Source: Candidatus Babeliales bacterium (GTDB lineage Bacteria > Babelota > Babeliae > Babelales > JACPOV01). Taken from it: a stretch of 8,528 bases of DNA. The translations under genes were made by a program, and so were the position numbers. This document shows, piece by piece, positions 1 to 6,043 of this stretch; position 1 is the first letter of the stretch, and the number at the start of each line of letters is the position of its first letter. A model generated the notes under the pieces. That model did no database searches, was not told the origin of the DNA, and worked only from the letters and a program-made list of their open reading frames with translations. The stretch spans positions 1 through 8,528 of the forward strand of contig JAGVKP010000101.1 in NCBI GenBank assembly GCA_020050475.1, written 5' to 3'.

Positions 1-2
1 AA

Positions 3-248
3 AACGAACAGACCGTCGAAATTGTTTTCAAGCAATCACCCATAACGGTCGTAAATGAACAAACAGAAACAACCGTTAAAAAACAGATAACGATTGATGA
101 TAAGGCAAGCGTATCTGAAAATCAGCAGATTACCAACCCAGCTTACCAACCTCAATCCACCGCAAATAATTTTGATCCACGCATTTTAGGCTTTCTTATT
201 ATTCCGCTTTTAAAAGCACTTACCGAAATGTTTCCCGTACCTAAATAA
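3..248 (+). CDS. C-terminal part of an unrecognised protein (5' end outside window)
   Basis: The frame is open from the left edge to the TAA at 246-248, giving 81 codons of a gene whose start lies outside the window. I do not recognise the family. The visible part is polar and rich in Asn, Gln, Thr and Val, with short alternating stretches such as ITVVNEQTETTV that could be extended strands. It ends in a hydrophobic segment (FLIIPLLKAL) shortly before the final VPK. The next gene starts 13 bp downstream, and its ribosome binding site overlaps this stop codon, so the two are probably co-transcribed. The C-terminal hydrophobic stretch could be a tail anchor or an amphipathic helix, which is inference. 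That the frame is real is supported by its length and by its tight link to the following gene. Confidence 0.6.
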   Translation, partial: NEQTVEIVFKQSPITVVNEQTETTVKKQITIDDKASVSENQQITNPAYQPQSTANNFDPRILGFLIIPLLKALTEMFPVPK

Positions 249-254
249 AGGAGG
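248..254 (+). promoter_or_regulatory. Ribosome binding site for the 262-1227 gene
   Basis: AAGGAGG is a full Shine-Dalgarno match lying 7 nt before the ATG at 262. Its first base is the last base of the upstream TAA stop, which supports both the chosen start and translational linkage with the preceding partial gene. Confidence 0.8.
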
Positions 255-261
255 TTTTCAA

Positions 262-1227
262 ATGAAAATCAGATTGATCACCTGTGCCGCTCTTTTTTTA
301 AACGCTGTATTGTATGCAGATCAACCAAATCAGGCAGTGATACAACTTGATGGCGAAAAAAAGCCTCAAATACTCAACGTCACTATTCATAACGAGCCAC
401 CGGTTATTCATAATACTAATACCAATATGAATACCAACTATCTGTATTCGCTTCAAAAGCAGATTCAATCAATCATCGATTCTCGTCAGCAGTGGCAAGA
501 CGCGGCAGAAAAACAGATCAAAAATCTGACCACTTTTTTGGCACAGTATGTGCAAGAAAATTTTTTTTCGCTGACGTTAATGGGAGTAGTCAGTGGCTAT
601 GCAGGTATCTGGGCGCGCCTCATTTGGCTCCATCACAAAATAAATCAGCCGGATAACTGGGCGGCGTGGAATAGTAAAACAACGCTTGATGAACTGCATT
701 CGCTTTCGCACGAGCTTATTGCTAAAGAGCTCATCGTCGCCATTCAGAAAAAATATCAGTCAGCCGATAAACTTGCTGATTTTATTTCCCCTCTGATTGC
801 GTTTATTGAGGATATTAATCGTGAGACACAGCAACTCAATGCATTTATCTGGCTTCACGACACGTTGCGCCAGTGCCGCGTCGTTACGCTTTTTCCCGGC
901 TATCAAAAATCAGTCCAGCAGGCACGAGAAAAATTAAAACGTGTCATGGTCTTAAAAAATGTTTTTGCTTCATGGATGGCAGAGTACAAAATTAATTTAA
1001 GTACGCTCAATCCTGCTGCCGTTGGTTTGAAAAAAGCACTCCAAAAAGATCGCTCACTCGTGCACCTACTCAAGGAAACGGCCCCCGTTATTGATACCAA
1101 GAAACGAACATTGAACTACTTGATGAGCAAAAAATTGCACTCGCCACGCGAATCATTTTTTAAACTAAACGGCGAACCTCTTAACCACCACCACCCGATA
1201 CTGAACCAAGGCCCACGGCCGACATGA
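262..1227 (+). CDS. Unrecognised exported protein, 321 aa, mostly helical
   Basis: I do not recognise this family. The N-terminus is a convincing Sec signal peptide: MKIR, a hydrophobic core, then a likely cut after LYA at residue 19. Residues 20-60 are polar and end in an Asn/Thr repeat (NTNTNMNTN, about residues 51-59). Residues 60-100 look like an amphipathic or coiled helix rich in Gln and Lys. Residues 101-123 form a hydrophobic stretch (starting FFSLTLMGVV) that may be a membrane segment. The rest is helical, with many Leu, Lys and Gln. The ATG at 262 is set by a strong ribosome binding site 7 nt upstream. The last 47 bp overlap the end of the MCE gene on the other strand, and the C-terminal tail (PLNHHHPILNQ) is encoded inside that overlap. 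It probably acts in the periplasm or at the membrane. The reading frame is solid; the function is unknown. Confidence 0.8.
   Translation: MKIRLITCAALFLNAVLYADQPNQAVIQLDGEKKPQILNVTIHNEPPVIHNTNTNMNTNYLYSLQKQIQSIIDSRQQWQDAAEKQIKNLTTFLAQYVQENFFSLTLMGVVSGYAGIWARLIWLHHKINQPDNWAAWNSKTTLDELHSLSHELIAKELIVAIQKKYQSADKLADFISPLIAFIEDINRETQQLNAFIWLHDTLRQCRVVTLFPGYQKSVQQAREKLKRVMVLKNVFASWMAEYKINLSTLNPAAVGLKKALQKDRSLVHLLKETAPVIDTKKRTLNYLMSKKLHSPRESFFKLNGEPLNHHHPILNQGPRPT
412..435 (+). repeat. Four imperfect tandem hexamers (AATACY-like)
   Basis: AATACT, AATACC, AATATG and AATACC follow each other directly and encode the Asn-Thr/Asn-Met run of the exported protein at about residues 51-58. Copies differ at one to three bases. 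The unit length is a multiple of three, so gain or loss of a copy would keep the frame. Confidence 0.65.
1129..1153 (-). terminator. Possible Rho-independent terminator of the gsp-MCE operon
   Basis: Reading the minus strand just past the MCE stop (1181), ATTCGC-GTG-GCGAGT (1153 down to 1139) can fold into a 6-bp stem with one G-T pair. A run of six T (1134-1129) follows after four bases. The site lies inside the 3' end of the opposing 262-1227 gene. The stem is short, so this is a weak call, but position and order fit an operon end. Confidence 0.3.
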
Positions 1228-2779
1228 GATATTTCACGTCATCATCACAGAATCTGATACCGCCGCCAAAAAATCCGTTCGCGTTTTGGCGGCTGATAAA
1301 ATCGTCAGCTCCAAAGGCAAAATAGATATTGCGCAGAATAAATACACGGTTGAGCCATTTTAAGTGCGGGCGTACATCATTCAACCGATCACGACCTCTA
1401 AAATCAAATGCTTCAAAGGTGGTGACCCATCTGAATTTATCAGGACATCCAAACGGAATATCAATATCAAGACCAAAACCTACGGTATTTTCAAAAAGCC
1501 CCATACGGAATGCGATATCTTTATAAATTTTTCCAAACTGGAACCCAAATTTGTAGACGTCAAGATAACGATCGGTCGTTTCAATTAAACCGATCAGCTC
1601 AGGAATCGCAACCCGGTCAATCAAAAGTTCACTTGGTAGCAATGGCCGACCATTTTCATCATACCACTGCTTGGTACGAATCATACGCACTAAGCGACCT
1701 TTTTGTGATCCAACGACTTGAAAGACATAAAATTTATCTTCAGACGTATGGAATCGCGCATCGAAATATCCCTTGGCATCTTCAAACTGCACGTGCTCAG
1801 CTGGGCGGTACATAAATTCGCCGTGCGCATCAAGCACCACTTGAACCGACTCCATTTTACTAAAATAGTTTTTAAGCCCTTGTATCGTAACTTTCAGATC
1901 GCGATACGTCTCATCTTCATTGATAAGCTTGCCGAGCAATCCTTTACCTTCATCAAGCTTTTCGGCTACTGACCCTAAATTTTTAAACCCATCACGCGCA
2001 TGTAATGCCGCGTCTTCGATTGCATGTGCCGTCGACTCTAAACTATTAGCAACACGCGATACATCCCGATCGATCGCCATACTGGCACGCTCGATACCGC
2101 CACGCATTGCGGGAAAGTTCTCACGAAGATCGCGCGCAAATTCACGCAGATCAGAAAGAAGACCGTTTAAATTTCCTTCATTGGAAGAAAGCGTACGATC
2201 AAGGACATTCGAAACCGACGCAATTTTTTCAGCCGCTTGCTGAAAATTCCGGAACATCGATGAAAGCTCTTCCTGCCCGGAAGGGCCACCAAAACTTTGA
2301 CGCAGTGAATGCGTCACCTCTTGCACATCAGTTGCAATATCGCGCACCTTGTGCAAAATATCATCGACAATTACCGGCGATTTACCTGGCGCGCCCAGCG
2401 CTTGCCCAGGAAGTAGACGCGAAAGATCAGCATCACCCGGTATCAGATCTATATATTTGGTTCCAAGCAAACCATCTTGGCGAATGATAGCATGCGCATC
2501 AGAATGGAGCATATACTGCTTTGCCACCATCATGGAAGCACGCGCTTGCGCTTGCCCGTCAGTAGCAAGTTCAATGTTATCAATCCATCCAACTTTGACA
2601 CCAGCAATACGCACATCAGCTTTTTTTTCAAGACCAGAAACATCCTGAAAATAAACAACGTACTGATGATATTTAAGACGATCAAATCGAAAAACGCCCA
2701 AAAAAAAGCTCATGTAAAAAAAGACACCCAATGCAACCAGGATGAATATGCCAACAACTGTCTCTGCCTTTATCTGCAA
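1181..2779 (-). CDS. MCE/MlaD-family protein with C-terminal putative outer-membrane barrel
   Basis: MCE proteins form periplasmic hexameric rings that move lipids or other hydrophobic molecules between the two membranes; MlaD is the model. Here residues 7-30 form one membrane helix. Residues about 39-118 match an MCE domain, with the typical VSGL..KADVRIAGVKVG and DGLLGTKYIDL patterns. Residues about 140-312 are long helices, ending in the GKGLLGKLINEDETYRDL pattern common behind MCE domains. Residues about 312-525 alternate polar and hydrophobic/aromatic residues with glycines (for example FGFQFGKIYKDIAFRMGLF and FGGGIRF), as in a beta barrel. At 532 aa it is far longer than MlaD (about 180). 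The start is TTG at 2779, because the first internal ATG would cut the membrane helix. It begins 15 bp after gspK, so it is in the T2SS operon. No MlaE permease or MlaF ATPase gene is visible. The MCE call is firm; the barrel is inference from residue pattern. Confidence 0.85.
   Translation of the reverse strand: MQIKAETVVGIFILVALGVFFYMSFFLGVFRFDRLKYHQYVVYFQDVSGLEKKADVRIAGVKVGWIDNIELATDGQAQARASMMVAKQYMLHSDAHAIIRQDGLLGTKYIDLIPGDADLSRLLPGQALGAPGKSPVIVDDILHKVRDIATDVQEVTHSLRQSFGGPSGQEELSSMFRNFQQAAEKIASVSNVLDRTLSSNEGNLNGLLSDLREFARDLRENFPAMRGGIERASMAIDRDVSRVANSLESTAHAIEDAALHARDGFKNLGSVAEKLDEGKGLLGKLINEDETYRDLKVTIQGLKNYFSKMESVQVVLDAHGEFMYRPAEHVQFEDAKGYFDARFHTSEDKFYVFQVVGSQKGRLVRMIRTKQWYDENGRPLLPSELLIDRVAIPELIGLIETTDRYLDVYKFGFQFGKIYKDIAFRMGLFENTVGFGLDIDIPFGCPDKFRWVTTFEAFDFRGRDRLNDVRPHLKWLNRVFILRNIYFAFGADDFISRQNANGFFGGGIRFCDDDVKYLMSAVGLGSVSGGGG
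1262..1293. repeat. Perfect 10-bp inverted repeat with 12-nt loop
   Basis: GCCGCCAAAA (1262-1271) and TTTTGGCGGC (1284-1293) are exact reverse complements. They lie in the C-terminal coding part of the MCE gene (NANGFFGGG region) and 35 bp past the stop of the convergent plus-strand gene. No T run follows on either strand, so it is not a standard terminator. It may stabilise or end the opposing transcript, or may just reflect the Phe/Gly codons. Confidence 0.55.
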
Positions 2780-2784
2780 GGTAA

Positions 2785-2790
2785 TTCCTT
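2785..2790 (-). promoter_or_regulatory. Ribosome binding site that fixes the TTG start of the MCE gene
   Basis: On the minus strand AAGGAA lies 5 nt before the TTG at 2779, in the 15-bp gap after the gspK stop (2795). It supports use of the rare TTG start, which is also needed to keep the whole N-terminal membrane helix. Confidence 0.65.
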
Positions 2791-2794
2791 TTTG

Positions 2795-3853
2795 TCAAAG
2801 CCAATAGAGTTTCTTAACCGCACAGGGTGCAGGATACTCATCACTTGTTGTACGTTTTTCAATTAGCGCGCACAATTTTTGCGTAACGGCGCCAACTGTC
2901 GCATAACATAACACAGAAAACACACCTGCTTCAAATTTTGGATTAAGCACACTGAGCAGCTCTTGGGCGACTGATTTGCTCTCTTTGCCATACAGTTGTT
3001 GCAAGTACGTGTCAAAAAGTTGTTGGATCTGCGTTCCGTCTTTATAATCTTTTAGTATCTCCTGGAGCATTTTTTCACGCTTTTCAAGATCACCACCTGC
3101 CAGCGTAAGACCAAATAGTTTGAGTATGCTTACAGAAAGCATCCACGGTTGCAAGGTAACCTTGCCCGAATCGACGGAAAAAATATCTGCCAAATACACG
3201 CTCTTTTTTTCCAACTGATCATCCTGCGGCTTAAAAACCGGCATAAGCTGGTGATTAAAAAAACGCACAAATTCTGGAATTTCAAACAATTCTGATACAT
3301 CGTTAAGTTTATACTGCCGCTGTTTTAAGAATTTTTCAAATGGTTCAAAAAGATCTTTATCGCTCGTAAATTTTTTGAGTGCCGCAAAAACTGCCTGCAT
3401 AATCTTTTTGCCATCAATCTGGCCAGCCGGTGCCCCCTCGCCCTTAAATTTTTTATCTTTAAAATCGAACCACTGATTAATATCAAATTTTCCGTTTTCA
3501 CTTATAATGCACCAGCCGATGGTAGCATCAATACTGTCACTCTTTTTTTTGAGCTTTACTTCTTGCCAGCGATTAATAATTGGCACAATTTTTTCAAGCT
3601 GCGCAACGACCGGATCTTTTTTTTCTTTTTCTAGTTGCTGCTGCGTCGAGCTGCTGATAATCGAAAGCTGACTCAGCGCAAGCTGAATACCGCCAAGTGC
3701 TAGCTGCTTTGCCTGCTCTCGTTCAATCATCGTATGAGCAAACGCTTCCTGCACCGTACCACGCACTAAAAGACGCGATACAATTGCCATACACAAAGCA
3801 AGAATCATGACCGCTAAGACAAGAATATAGCCATGCTGACGAGCGTTGCTCAT
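2795..3853 (-). CDS. gspK: Type II secretion minor pseudopilin GspK
   Basis: GspK is the large minor pseudopilin thought to sit at the tip of the T2SS pseudopilus in a complex with GspI and GspJ. This 352-aa protein starts with a short leader, MSNARQHG, then a hydrophobic helix from Tyr9 (YILVLAVMILALCMAIV). As is normal for GspK and unlike other pseudopilins, there is no Glu at mature position 5. Residues 111-128 (TIGWCIISENGKFDINQW) match the GspK 'DE.GK.N.N' region. Residues 180-195 (QYKLNDVSELFEIPEF) match the segment in which the family names its helical repeat domain. SGKVTLQPWMLSVSILKLFGL (229-249) resembles the later N.NTA..vL..L segment. A Gln/Lys-rich stretch lies at about 70-80. 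The ATG overlaps the gspJ stop as ATGA, implying coupled translation. Length is close to the usual 300-350 aa. Confidence 0.85.
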   Translation of the reverse strand: MSNARQHGYILVLAVMILALCMAIVSRLLVRGTVQEAFAHTMIEREQAKQLALGGIQLALSQLSIISSSTQQQLEKEKKDPVVAQLEKIVPIINRWQEVKLKKKSDSIDATIGWCIISENGKFDINQWFDFKDKKFKGEGAPAGQIDGKKIMQAVFAALKKFTSDKDLFEPFEKFLKQRQYKLNDVSELFEIPEFVRFFNHQLMPVFKPQDDQLEKKSVYLADIFSVDSGKVTLQPWMLSVSILKLFGLTLAGGDLEKREKMLQEILKDYKDGTQIQQLFDTYLQQLYGKESKSVAQELLSVLNPKFEAGVFSVLCYATVGAVTQKLCALIEKRTTSDEYPAPCAVKKLYWL

Positions 3854-4662
3854 GCTGCCCCGATTGGATAAATAAGTTTAAATGAAGATGCTTGCTCGCG
3901 ATCATCCCATAAACTCACGGCAAGCTCAAGTTGTACCGGAAGGAGTTCAACCTCTTTGGCACGCGCTTCATCTTTGAGTGGCCATACTGAGCTAGTAACA
4001 AACTCTTTTTTACTCTCTTTTTTTTCCTGTTTTTTTTCTGCCGCAAGGGTAACTTTAATATCTTTAATATTGTCGGCAACTTCGATCATACGTGACGCTG
4101 AATCAGCTTTTTTGTTATATACATCAAGATCAAGCTGCGTACCTTCTTGCCTGAAGAGCGTAAAATACCCCGGTTTTTCTTTCTGCTCGACAAGTCGATA
4201 AATAATTCTGACAACGCGCGGTTTTTCGATGACACCCTTTTCTTTTTGATAGACGCGGAGCGGATTACGGCTAATAAAACTGAGCAGCGAAAGTCGATTA
4301 TTTTTTTCTTTGCTAATGAACGGATCCTGCAAACGCTTCGGCTTTTTTTCCTGTGGTTCTTTGGAAATTTCAACCACCTTTTTTTCATCAACCGCTGTGC
4401 TTGGTAGCTCTTTTTTTTCTTCAATCAGTGCCTGAATCGGTATAAAAGCACCCGCTATATCTTTTTGAATCTGGTTTGCAAGCAGCGCCCGGCGCGCATC
4501 AAAACTGATCAGCGAATCGACCGCGCGACTCACGCGCGTCAGCAGCGCAAAACTGGAAAAAAGGGTTGAGATAATAATGCCACTAAAAAGCATGACTATT
4601 ACTAATTCGATAAGCGTATAGCCGGCAGTCGTCGTCACTTGATGCGCATTATGCTGGTTCAT
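3850..4662 (-). CDS. gspJ: Type II secretion minor pseudopilin GspJ
   Basis: This is a minor pseudopilin of the tip complex. The leader MNQHNAHQVTTTAG is followed by YTLIELVIVMLFSG, with Gly14 as the cleavage point and Glu19 at mature position 5. The C-terminal half shows GspJ features: IIYRL (153-157), TLFRQEG (168-174), a WPL motif (227-229) and ELLPVQLELAVSLWDD (239-254). At 270 aa it is longer than the usual roughly 200. Much of the excess is two very charged stretches, residues 81-122 and 208-220, rich in Lys and Glu. I chose the ATG at 4662, not the in-frame ATG at 4731, because 4662 gives a normal short leader and an ATGA overlap with the gspI stop. The 4731 start would overlap gspI by 73 bp. 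Several A7-A8 runs occur in the coding strand. Confidence 0.85.
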   Translation of the reverse strand: MNQHNAHQVTTTAGYTLIELVIVMLFSGIIISTLFSSFALLTRVSRAVDSLISFDARRALLANQIQKDIAGAFIPIQALIEEKKELPSTAVDEKKVVEISKEPQEKKPKRLQDPFISKEKNNRLSLLSFISRNPLRVYQKEKGVIEKPRVVRIIYRLVEQKEKPGYFTLFRQEGTQLDLDVYNKKADSASRMIEVADNIKDIKVTLAAEKKQEKKESKKEFVTSSVWPLKDEARAKEVELLPVQLELAVSLWDDREQASSFKLIYPIGAA

Positions 4663-5081
4663 GATTTTTTTTCCGGTCGATAAACAAGCGAGATCATTGT
4701 TTCTTGGCGCGTGCCGTACCATTGCTCCCATTCTGCGGTAACTCTTTCGATCATTATCCCTTTATAGTTACGCAAGGCAGACTCTTTACTTGGACGAATA
4801 ATTTCGTATTGTATGCGTGTCGGTGGCTGATCAATTTGCGTCTCCATTTTTTTTGACGACTCGCCAAACATACCCTCTTGCAACCGTGCAAATGCCGCCT
4901 CCTGCAATCTTTTTTTAAGCAAATAGATGCGCTCAAGTCGTTGTGAAAAACGCGTGACGCCCTCCAAAAGGGTATTTTGTAAAAGGAATAGTGAACTCAA
5001 TACCGAGCCAATCAGCACTAATGCAAGTGCCACTTCCATGAACGTAAATCCGGATACCTTATGGCTGGACAAAGTTTTCAT
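4659..5081 (-). CDS. gspI: Type II secretion minor pseudopilin GspI
   Basis: GspI is a small minor pseudopilin that pairs with GspJ and GspK at the tip. The leader MKTLSSHKVSG is followed by FTFMEVALALVLIGSVLSS, with Gly11 as the cleavage point and Glu16 at mature position 5. After the hydrophobic helix come basic, amphipathic residues (about 35-60), then a small C-terminal domain ending WYGTRQETMISLVYRP. The 140-aa length is near the usual 120-130. The ATG overlaps the end of gspH by 23 bp and has no clear Shine-Dalgarno site, so it probably depends on ribosomes finishing gspH. The I assignment over another minor pseudopilin rests on size and gene order G-H-I-J-K, since sequence beyond the helix is weakly conserved in this family. 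Confidence 0.8.
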   Translation of the reverse strand: MKTLSSHKVSGFTFMEVALALVLIGSVLSSLFLLQNTLLEGVTRFSQRLERIYLLKKRLQEAAFARLQEGMFGESSKKMETQIDQPPTRIQYEIIRPSKESALRNYKGIMIERVTAEWEQWYGTRQETMISLVYRPEKKS

Positions 5082-5622
5082 ACAGATTCACGTGCGCCGT
5101 TAGTGGGTTAACCGTCAGTCCAAAACGAGTTGGCTGACCTTTTTCATCAGTATCCCGCGTGTCGACAAGATTGATCACCACCGCTTGGCTCAATCCTTCA
5201 GGGACCATATAAAACCAAGCCGTTTCGACTTTGACTCCCGGTTGATTTAATACATCAGTACCATCAATAAAAAGCTGCTTGATAGCAACAGCGGGCGGAA
5301 TAGCAAGCTGTGTTTTGATATACGGAAGTTCGACGAGCTTCCCTTCCTCTTTTTCACCGCCAAATTGCTCAGTTTTTACTATCTGCTCAAGCCGAATTTC
5401 ACTTTTTTTAAAATCAAAAAATAGGCGATGCAATGTTCCGGTCTTGAGTACTTGCTGCCAGGCAGTTCCGATAAGCCCCTGGATACTGGCAAGAAACTCC
5501 TGCCGTTCATACCCCGGGGCTCGAATCTGGAGATTAGGTATCACGATAGTGCCAAGTAAACCAATAATTAAAAGCACTACCAAGAGCTCTAAAAGCGAAA
5601 AACCGGCTTTAGTCCCAGACAC
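5059..5622 (-). CDS. gspH: Type II secretion minor pseudopilin GspH (GTG start)
   Basis: GspH is the minor pseudopilin that links the tip complex to the GspG shaft. With the GTG start at 5622 the leader is MSGTKAG, followed by FSLLELLVVLLIIGLLGTIV, with Gly7 as the cleavage point and Glu12 at mature position 5. The product is 187 aa, close to the usual 150-190. The GTG has a GAGGAA site 7 nt upstream and overlaps the gspG stop by 14 bp. A longer in-frame ATG at 5742 would add 40 residues, most of them encoded inside gspG, and give an overlong leader, so I reject it. The C-terminal part (residues 65-187) is predicted strand-rich but lacks an obvious GspH signature. The H call therefore rests on the N-terminus and on its place between gspG and gspI. 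Confidence 0.8.
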   Translation of the reverse strand: MSGTKAGFSLLELLVVLLIIGLLGTIVIPNLQIRAPGYERQEFLASIQGLIGTAWQQVLKTGTLHRLFFDFKKSEIRLEQIVKTEQFGGEKEEGKLVELPYIKTQLAIPPAVAIKQLFIDGTDVLNQPGVKVETAWFYMVPEGLSQAVVINLVDTRDTDEKGQPTRFGLTVNPLTAHVNLYENFVQP

Positions 5623-6028
5623 TAATGCGTTCCTCAGCAGTTGACTGATCAGGGCCGTTAGGACCATATGAGTACAGATCAAACGGATGCTTGCTGCCGG
5701 AAGGTAAAATTTTATAAACGAATTCATTACCCCATGCATCAAGCGGCAATTTTTCTAAATACGGGCGCCATGCTTTATCCGTTTCTCCCTTAGGGCGCTC
5801 AACCAAATCAATCAATTTTGCTGGATATTTTCCATGCTCCATTGAATAAAGATTCAGCGTATTTTTTATCACCTTAAGATTCGCGGTCGTTGATCGCACA
5901 CGCGCACCGGCCACGTAGTTGAAATATACCGGCACCGAAACGGCCAAAATTAATCCGAGAATAAGCACGGCCGCCATAATTTCGATAAACGAAAATCCTG
6001 GCGCATGCATACGCAAACGTTGATTCAT
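5609..6028 (-). CDS. gspG: Type II secretion major pseudopilin GspG
   Basis: GspG polymerises into the periplasmic pseudopilus that pushes substrates through the secretin. The leader MNQRLRMHAPG is followed by FSFIEIMAAVLILGLILAVSV, with Gly11 as the cleavage point and Glu16 at mature position 5. The core matches the family closely: NTLNLYSMEHGKYP (56-69), LPLDAWGNEFVY (94-105), FDLYSYGPNG (116-125) and the final WD. The 139-aa length is typical. The C-terminal loop that binds calcium in known GspG proteins (pattern GTDDDI) reads QSTAEERI here: two Asp are replaced by Glu and the loop is about two residues longer. An AAAGGAA site lies about 8 nt before the ATG. The gene sits 15 bp after gspF and slightly overlaps gspH. 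Confidence 0.92.
   Translation of the reverse strand: MNQRLRMHAPGFSFIEIMAAVLILGLILAVSVPVYFNYVAGARVRSTTANLKVIKNTLNLYSMEHGKYPAKLIDLVERPKGETDKAWRPYLEKLPLDAWGNEFVYKILPSGSKHPFDLYSYGPNGPDQSTAEERISVWD
5630..5635 (-). promoter_or_regulatory. Ribosome binding site that fixes the GTG start of gspH
   Basis: On the minus strand GAGGAA lies 7 nt upstream of the GTG at 5622, inside the last codons of gspG. It is the main reason for choosing GTG 5622 over the upstream ATG codons. Confidence 0.65.
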
Positions 6029-6043
6029 GAAAAGTTCCTTTCA

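Noticed and set aside
1329..2866. Several plus-strand open frames of 65-129 codons opposite the MCE gene and the end of gspK
   Set aside because: They are antisense to well-supported genes, overlap one another in different frames, and show no family resemblance or ribosome binding sites.
4086..4424. Minus-strand frame of 112 codons inside gspJ, and plus-strand frames opposite it
   Set aside because: These come from the A/T-rich Lys/Glu codon runs of gspJ. The product is a Lys/Arg/Ser-rich string without pattern.
4663..4731. ATG at 4731 as the start of gspJ
   Set aside because: It would overlap gspI by 73 bp and give a 37-residue leader. ATG 4662 makes an ATGA overlap and a 14-residue leader.
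5279..5644. Plus-strand open frame of 121 codons opposite gspH
   Set aside because: It is a shadow of gspH: Ser- and Cys-rich composition typical of antisense translation and no supporting signals.
5623..5742. Upstream ATG codons (5742, 5667) as the start of gspH
   Set aside because: They would give an overlong prepilin leader encoded inside gspG. GTG 5622 has a good ribosome binding site and a normal 7-residue leader.
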